Below are positions 58,089 through 64,000 of a stretch of DNA of 64,000 nucleotides, one piece after another. Numbering within the stretch: position 1 is the first letter of the stretch; each line of letters starts with the position of its first letter. The DNA is taken from contig CM030363.1 of assembly GCA_017893485.1 (NCBI GenBank), positions 179,378,935 to 179,442,934 on the forward strand, in the 5' to 3' direction. The notes below the pieces were generated by a model. It ran no database searches and was not told the origin of the DNA. It saw only the letters and a program-made list of their open reading frames with translations. Source of the stretch: Hemerocallis citrina (lineage: Eukaryota > Streptophyta > Magnoliopsida > Asparagales > Asphodelaceae). The position numbers and the translations under genes are program-made.

Positions 58089-59744
58089 GAACCCATGCTC
58101 GATGGGTAGAGTTTCTACAAGAATATTTGTATACCATCCGACATACAAAAGGGATTAATAATAAGGCTGCGGATGTGCTAAGTCATTGTCACATGATCTT
58201 ATCTACATTGCGTACCAAAATTATTGGTTTTGAGAGATTAAAAGATGAGTATGCCTCCTGCCCAGATTTTCACGAGATATACACCACTTTGAAGAATAGC
58301 ATCACTCGAGTGATAGATGATTATTTCTTGAAAAATGATTATCTATTCTATCACTCCGAACTGTGCATTCCTAGTAAATCACTACGAGAGTATCTTGTTC
58401 GGGAACTGCACGCTGGTGGCCTTGCTGGACACTTGGGCATAGCAAGACCATTGATGATGTGGAACACAGGTTTTATTGGCCTAAACTAAAGAGAAACATT
58501 GCGAGACTTATTAACAGGTGTCATACTAGTTAACTTGCCAAACAACAAAAACAGAATACAGGCCTGTATACTCCATTACCTGTTCCCAGTCACCCTTGGG
58601 AAGATGTCAGTATGGATTTCGTGTTAGGCTTACCGAAAACACAAAAAAAAACACAATTCCATTCTTGTAGTCGTGGACCATTTTTTAAAATGGCTCACTT
58701 CCTCCCATGTTCGAAAACTTTCGATGCATCTCCTGTAGCCCAGATCTTTTTCGATAACATTGTGAAGCTACATGGGTTACCAAAAACTATTATAGGGATG
58801 TAAAATTCACGAGTTGCTTTTGAAAGACCCTATGGCACAAGATGGGCACGAAATTGAAGTTCTTTTCAGCCTTCCACCTACAAACTGATGGACAGACTGA
58901 GGTTGTCAATCGAGTCTTGGCAATCTCTTGCGTACTCTTGTGGGAGAAAACTTGGGAACTTGGGACTTAAATTAACGATTGCTGAATTTGCCTATAATAC
59001 ATCTAAGAATAGAACCACTGGCATGAGTTCACATGAAATTGTGCATGGTAATCGTTCTAGGCAACCCATAGCTCTTATTCCTATGTTAGAACATCACAGA
59101 GTCTCAGTCTGCATCAACATTTGCATCCCGTATTCATGACTTATATAGAGAAATTTCTAAGAAAATTAATGAGAATAATTTTAACTACAAGCTAAGAGCA
59201 TATATTAAAAGGAAATTTAAAACTTTTAATGTGGTGGACGAAGTGATGGTTCGGATTCGTCCGAAACGGTTTCTAGTGGGATCCGTTAAGAAATTGAATG
59301 CACGTGCTGCAGGGCAATTTAAAATTCTTCGTAAAATCAATGATAATGTCTATGTCGTTGACATTCCTAAAGGTTTTGGTATAAGTAAGACTTTCAATAT
59401 TGAGGATCTAGTACTCTATGAAGGCCTAGAATTTAACCCTATAAATTCTCTTATAACTGAGCCTATCCTGCAGCCTACTGGTGAGACTCCCTCATTACCC
59501 CCATTACCTGATACTACTTACCCACCGACAGAAAAATTAGATAATATTTTAGATGATCAGATAATCTCTATTAGAGATAATGGTATTCATAGATATTTGA
59601 CAAGATAAAAAAACAAGCCGGAGTCGGGGGATACTTGGATAGATCGTGAAGAACTCCAATGCTTGGATCCAGACTTTTGGAGCACGATGACAGGATGACT
59701 GGTTTTGACTCGACTAGATCGAGCCCTCTCCCACCCGGAGAGAA
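58089..59744 (+). pseudogene. R10 RNase H end, integrase and chromodomain
   Basis: Just after the duplicated GAACC the frame continues with EFLQEYLYTIRHTKG and NNKAADVLSH (RNase H end and linker). The integrase zinc finger follows with HAGGLAGHLGIA (near 58410), then a catalytic region split over several frames (SMDFVLGLPK near 58607; LPPTN and TDG-like words near 58880). The open frame 59231-59608 is the integrase tail (VDEVMVRIRPKRF, FNIEDLVLYEG), ending in a chromodomain (RDNGIHRYLTR) and a TAA at 59606. The R11 protein tail is a younger version of this part. Numerous shifts between 58490 and 59140. Confidence 0.87.
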
Positions 59745-60556
59745 TGATGAGGACATCGATTCAAGACGATTCAAGCGTTTCTATCAACGCAGACATCATC
59801 TAGGATGACTGTTTCATTAGTTTAGTATTTTATTTTAGTACTCATATTTTTTTTGACAATTATAGCCATAAGTAGTAGTTTCACGATTTGCACCCTTTAT
59901 TTCATGCATTAGAATATTTTTTGAGATTTGTATCAAGATTTGTTTTGAGCCTATATATAGGCTTTAAGAATAATGAGAAAGTATTCTATTACTGATTAAA
60001 TTTTTTTTACTGTGTTGAGTTATTGCCCTCCATTCACCTTTTTGTGTGAGACATTGAGATAAAAATTTTGGGTTTGTGAGAAGCTCTAAACTATAGCCCA
60101 AATTCCCAAATCAATTCAACCCAAAACCCTAATCCCCAAATCCAACTCAAAGTCAACCCTAAACTCCTCCTTCTTCTCCACTACATCCAAACCCAAACCC
60201 TAGCTCTTCTCTTCACCTCGAGCCCCATCGCCAACCACCGCTCGTCGTCAAGCCCACCACCTCGTGCCACCGCACTCCCTACTGCCTCCACCGCAACTCG
60301 ACGACAGCGTCGTCAGCCATCGCCAGCACCGCCACTACAACCATCCCGCACTCCTCCTTGTTGCCCGGTCCTCGCCCTCTCCTTCACCGCCTGTGCTCCA
60401 CCTCCACCACTACTATGACCCCGACTGTCTCCTCTGCCCTCCAGTCATCGTCGCCTCCGTCTCCGCTGCGATCACCATATCCGATCGCACAGGCCGTCAC
60501 GCGACCACCCCGTGACCCCCGTCGCCAGTAGCCGCCTCTGCCACCCTCCAAAGTCG
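59745..60556 (+). repeat. R10 3' LTR, truncated
   Basis: Starts TGATGAGGACATCGATTCAAG after a GGAGAGAA border and follows the 5' LTR to about 60556 (within CACCCTCCAAAGTCGA), where similarity stops. The last 450 bp of the LTR are missing. The break lies about 30 bp before a TATA box that belongs to the OPT fragment. Confidence 0.85.
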
Positions 60557-60770
60557 AACACCCTCCAAAGCATTTATAATAACATTTCACTATAAAAGGC
60601 CTATGCTCTACTTTGCCTTTACATTGAAAAAAATTCCCAATTAATCCACTTTCAAAAACCTACCAAGTTAGTCACCACTGGCAGCTAGTTCACTATTGCA
60701 CTGCTCTCCTATCAAAGGAAGAGTTAATTGCTGGGTGTTATATATCAACAAGGTGCATAACTACAAAAGA
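60557..60770 (+). promoter_or_regulatory. Promoter-like DNA before the OPT exon fragment
   Basis: A TATA box CACTATAAAAGGCC (about 60588-60601) lies 170-180 bp before an ATG at 60771 that opens an OPT-like N terminus. The distance suits a plant promoter and 5' UTR. No other signal was recognised. Confidence 0.4.
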
Positions 60771-61115
60771 ATGGAATTAAACTCTGATGAGACTGATACA
60801 CTAGACACAATAGATAAAGATTTTTCTTATATTAACTCAATGGGGTCAACGAGGAAGAACTGCATTCTAGATAACCCATCCCTTCCCAGCCTCACATTCC
60901 GAGCTTGGTTCCTCGCATGACCTCATGCACCTTATTCATATTCCTCAACAGCTTCTTCATCTACCGCACTCAGCCCATCACTATCCCCGTGCAGATCACC
61001 GTCCAGCCCATTGGCTGCTTCATGGCCTACGTCCTGCCCAACAAGAAAATGTCGGTTCTTGGCGGAGTTAAAGGGTTTAATTTGAGCTCGGCTGTTTAAT
61101 ATGAAGAAGCATGTA
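60771..61115 (+). pseudogene. OPT N-terminal exon fragment, opposite strand to the OPT gene
   Basis: From ATG 60771 an acidic N terminus (MELNSDETDTLDTID) leads to DNPSLPSLTFRAWF, the conserved first block of plant OPT transporters, ending at a stop at 60918. After a 1-nt shift the next conserved block is read at 60905-61099 (FLNSFFIYRTQP, QPIGCFMAYVLP). A further shift gives FNMKKHV near 61101, and the NPG motif region is degraded. This is the part missing from the OPT gene at 40-43 kb but it lies on the plus strand, 17.7 kb away. It is dead or a dispersed fragment. The family call is firm; the link to the other half is inference. Confidence 0.8.
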
Positions 61116-61759
61116 ACAAAATAGTTGGTAGTTCTTTTGCTACCTAACAAATATTTCCATTTACTCTAATCAAGCCATATTTACATATTGCTATCATCCT
61201 TAAATCAAATGGATGTAATTAAAATTATGCATAATTTTGAGTGAAATAAGCTTATTGGTCGGGTTTTGCACTCATGTATTAAAGCAAACAGACTTTTGCA
61301 TAGTTAAGACCAAATTATATACACTACTTTTCCAAGCCCAAATATCACTATCAAGTATCAAGGTCTTTACATATTCCCACTAAAATGTAAAGCAAGTTTC
61401 GTGCACTTAAGAGGCCAAGGCTTAATAAAAAGAGAACTTTCACTCTACAGACAGGAAATATAGGCATACATAAAAAGAAAGAAGAGGTTCAATTTGTGGT
61501 CATACCTTATCTTTCTTTCGCTAAACATCATATACCTTATCCATCGAATAAGAACAATTCAGATTAACCATACATACAAAAGCAAGTACTCTTGCCATTT
61601 AATGATTGGTATGATGGTCAAAGGGAGAATTGATAAGTGAAGACAAGGTCTCCCAAGTACACCTATTTCCAAAAGAGGAAGCAGTTACCCTTTGTCCTCG
61701 GTGTCTTGTGCAACAAATATGGTAGTACCAGACATGTTTCTCCCTCAATGGGTGGTAGA
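61116..61759. other. Non-coding stretch
   Basis: AT-rich DNA without recognised gene, LTR end or further OPT exon in either strand. The start of the frame at 61637 has no similarity I recognise until the LINE part begins at about 61760. Confidence 0.5.
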
Positions 61760-62215
61760 ACCAATGCTACATTAGAATTGTGGAAAGAAATTTTGGAAGC
61801 TAGAGGATTTAGAATAAGCAGAATTAAAACAGAGTATGTGGAGTGTAATTTTAGTGATATTCGGAACACAAATGAGGAAGTAGTGAAAATTAATGGTCAA
61901 GAGATACCTAAGAGTGACCGTTTCCGATATTTAGCATCGATTATACAAAGAGATGTGGAGATTTGTGAAGATATTATACATAGGATTCAAGCAAGGTGGC
62001 TTAAGTGGAGAAGAGCTAATGATGTTTTCTATGACAAAGGTGTACCTTTATAAGTTGAAGGAAAAAATTTATGGGACGACTGTTAGACCGGCAATGATGT
62101 ATGGAGTAGAATGTTGGGCGACAAAGAAACAACATGTCCAAAAAATGAGTGTAGCGGAGATGAGGATGCTAAGATGGATGTGTGATAAACCCAGGAAGAA
62201 TAGAATTAGATGAAA
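61760..62215 (+). pseudogene. R13: LINE reverse transcriptase fragment
   Basis: The C-terminal part of a plant non-LTR retrotransposon RT: LELWKEILEARGFRISRIKTEYVEC, then GQEIPKSDRFRYL and RIQARWLKWR in one frame to about 62040. After a 1-nt shift come KIYGTTVRPAMMYGVECWATKKQ and MSVAEMRMLRWMC to 62213. These blocks are typical of L1-like elements in plants. The 5' part with the RT catalytic box and the endonuclease are absent, as is a clear poly-A tail; thus a short dead remnant. It could also have been copied with neighbouring DNA. Confidence 0.85.
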
Positions 62216-62725
62216 GTGATAGGGTTGAGATGTAAAACTACGATTAGTTGAAAGCGATACAACATAAAATTTTAATTTTAGGGTTGAGAAGAGGGAGAAC
62301 ATGCCCTAAAGAATGATGAGCGGGAGGAAAAAGAGACGAGAGGGGAGAAAGAGAGAACTCTCCCCCCCCCCCCCTCTCACCACACACACACACATCCTTT
62401 TCGCGATGAAAAACAGAATGGCATCAGAACAAATGTGGGAGGAAGAAAGGAAAATGCGAATAATTTATAAGAAGAAAATAAGATGTGAAAATATTTCTTC
62501 TCATTTGTTTCCTAACCAAAATATTTATTTTTGATATTTCGGTGTGCTTTAGGTTTAAAAGAGTTTTTTTTAAGTCTGGCCTCGAACCTGAGAAATCCTT
62601 TCAAAAAAGAGTATTCTTAAAAACTCGAAGCCTCAAATTGGTGTGGTTGAATTTTAGAGAGAAAATGAAGGGTTAAAAATCTCTATAGCCCGAACGAGTT
62701 TTAAAATAAATTGCCAAACACCTTG
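62216..62725. other. Non-coding stretch with simple repeats
   Basis: Contains a run of 13 C (62362-62374) and a CA repeat (about 62379-62394), then AT-rich DNA up to the R14 LTR. No gene is recognised; the 73-residue frame at 62313 is Lys/Arg-rich chance sequence. Confidence 0.6.
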
Positions 62726-62847
62726 TTAAAGTAGTTTTAGTTTAGTACCACATCTGAAGTAGAGTTGTACTCTCCTATATATAGGAACCAATGAATACAG
62801 TTATAGGCATTAAATAAAGTATTCTTTTCAGTCTCTATACTTTAACA
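62726..62847 (+). repeat. R14 5' LTR
   Basis: 122 bp, unusually short for an LTR; perfect 9-bp terminal inverted repeat. Confidence 0.88.
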
Positions 62848-62859
62848 TGGTATTAGAGC
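62848..62859 (+). other. R14 primer-binding site
   Basis: TGGTATTAGAGC, one change from the Met-type site, joined to the LTR end. Confidence 0.85.
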
Positions 62860-63559
62860 TAGAAAAGTTTACACGAAAATTTTCTACAAAAAGTTAGGGC
62901 TCTCTCTCTCTTAAAAAAAGGGCATTGTTCTTCCCTGTGCATCTTCCTTCTTCTTCCCTCAAAGAAAACCCTAAACTTCTCTCTCCTCTCTCCAGCCGCC
63001 ACCGAACCCAACCCTAATCCCAACCCTAATCCTCTATTTTCCTACAGCCGCTACCCGCATCTCCTCCTTCAACGCCACCGCCATCTACACCTGAAACCCA
63101 ACTCCAACGCCCCTCTGCTCCTGTCGGCACCAACACCGAACCCAACTCCCCGCTCCCACCGTGCCTCCCTTTCCACGCCGCTGCCATCTGCACTCGGAAC
63201 CTAACCCCGATGCCCCTCTTCTCATGTCGACATCTCCTCCCATTCACCTCCACTTCCCAACGATGCCCACACCCGACGTCGCCCCTTCCACTGCCGATGT
63301 TGCTGCTTGCCGCCGCCTCCCCTTGACTGTGTAAGATCCAGATAAAAAGAAAGTTGAACAAACAAAAAAATTCAAATGCCATGTGATGCGCGTTGTTCTG
63401 TAATGCATGCCAGTTTTTTATGTCCATTAACATCTCTCATTCTCACTAATTTTTTCCTTCAGATCTAATCTAGATCTGCTCCCTCCAATATTTCAACGGT
63501 GACATCCCCTCCTCCAATAGTGACCTCCTCTCCTCCAACGGTGAAACCTTCTTCTTCCA

Positions 63560-64000
63560 CTGTTGCACCTACAGATGAGTTAACCTCCTCCCATCTATCA
63601 TTTTTGCTAAAGAGTATCAGGACTTCCGCAACATGCTGCCCCCTCCTTCTAGTAACTCTGTTCACTCGGATAATGATTGTCATGTTTTCTCACATCAGTG
63701 GATAATTGATTCAAGTACTTCTGAACATATATCCCCTTTATCGCTTTCACCATATTCTTTACTTCTAAATTATCATGTGCGTATTGCTAATGGCTCACAT
63801 GTCCCTCTTGAAGGGGTGGGAGATATCTTTCTTACTCCGGACTTTCATCTTAAATCAGTTTTGCATATTCCTAACTTTTCTAATAGCTTATTATCAATTC
63901 TTAAACTTTGCAAAAATTTAAACTGTTCAGTGACTTTTTTTTCTTATTGTGTTTCAGGATACTACGATGAGGAAGGTGATTGACACTGATCGTGAACAAC
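63560..64000 (+). pseudogene. R14 gag end and protease
   Basis: The copia protease is recognisable as WIIDSSTSEHI (near 63700; the usual Gly after Asp-Ser is Ser), VRIANGSHVPLEGVGDI and LKSVLHIPNFSNSLLSI. The segment before it is split by a shift near 63605-63635, and another shift near 63950 moves the pre-integrase part (VFQD...) into a different frame at the window end. An acceptor-like TTTTTTCCTTCAG ends at 63463. The Gag core and zinc knuckle were not found. Dead copy; its role would be cutting of Gag-Pol. Confidence 0.85.

Larger units (their letters stand above)
43589..60556 (+). mobile_element. R10: chromovirus with two insertions
   Basis: A Ty3/gypsy element on the plus strand: 5' LTR 43589-44870, PBS 44874-44885, gag, protease, RT, RNase H, integrase and chromodomain, and a truncated 3' LTR 59745-60556. 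R11 (48131-52716) and R12 (52857-58088) are inserted in RNase H. Leaving both out with one copy of each 5-bp duplication keeps the coding frame continuous at both sites. The C-terminal region after integrase reads as a chromodomain, so it is a chromovirus; I cannot fix the clade. Many stops and shifts show that it is dead. The outer target duplication cannot be checked because the 3' LTR end is lost. Confidence 0.88.
62726..64000 (+). mobile_element. R14: Ty1/copia element, cut by the window edge
   Basis: A 122-bp LTR (62726-62847) with perfect 9-bp inverted ends TGTTAAAGT/ACTTTAACA is directly followed by the PBS TGGTATTAGAGC (62848-62859). A TATATATAGG box is near 62780. The leader of about 700 bp is C-rich and has AAACCCTAA words. 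Protease similarity starts near 63560. The rest, including the 3' LTR, lies outside. Most of gag is absent between leader and protease. Confidence 0.85.

Noticed and set aside
61637..61759. N-terminal 40 residues of the LINE frame as part of a protein
   Set aside because: No resemblance to LINE proteins before about 61760; probably upstream DNA that happens to be open.

Overview
This is nuclear DNA of a flowering plant, most likely a eudicot. It is AT-rich, packed with nested LTR retrotransposons (most with primer-binding sites matching plant initiator-Met tRNA, one matching the tRNA-Asp type), and carries one intron-containing plant gene of the oligopeptide transporter (OPT) family. I cannot name the species. 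No bacterial-style operons, rRNA or CRISPR were seen. Elements are called R1-R14 in map order.

Left block (1-35.1 kb). The oldest element is R2, a minus-strand Ty3/gypsy with gag at 33.7-34.9 kb and protease to integrase at 2.0-5.0 kb. R1, a partial minus-strand Tekay-like LTR running off the left edge, cuts its 3' end. R2 is split by R3, a 28.7 kb plus-strand Tekay-type chromovirus (5020-33677, target duplication GTTCA) with LTRs of about 3.45 kb. R3 in turn holds four insertions: R4 (solo LTR in its 5' LTR), R5 (a 1.23 kb non-coding TRIM-like element in reverse transcriptase), R6 (solo LTR in reverse transcriptase, with a 71-bp palindrome-rich tandem array) and R7 (minus-strand, gag-only, Athila-like, in integrase). 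R7 is itself interrupted by solo LTR R8. Most of these insertions have exact 5-bp target duplications, so the order can be read directly.

Middle block (35.1-43.6 kb). A non-coding LTR element, R9 (minus, degenerate), lies just beyond the 3' end of an OPT gene on the minus strand (40105-43093). Five exons of that gene form one clean reading frame of 573 residues, but the first part of the protein is missing. A decayed OPT first exon with a TATA box sits 17.7 kb away at 60.77-61.12 kb on the opposite strand, as if an inversion had split the gene.

Right block (43.6-64 kb). R10, a plus-strand chromovirus, is interrupted by two insertions 135 bp apart in its RNase H region. R11 is a young relative with LTRs of 1241 bp each; it has lost protease, RT, RNase H and most of integrase but keeps one 579-codon ORF fusing Gag to the integrase tail. 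R12 is an old Ty1/copia with 190-bp LTRs. Beyond the OPT fragment lie a LINE remnant (R13) and the start of a second copia element (R14) with a 122-bp LTR.

Signals that ordinary annotation would miss: a covarying stem-loop just before the LTR end in three Tekay-type LTRs; a conserved splice-donor-like site in those LTRs, paired in R3 with a good acceptor three bases before the gag start; a 141-bp T-rich GT-AG insert in the R3 protease; and the in-frame Gag-integrase fusion of R11. All calls are by eye; no alignment or database search was run.
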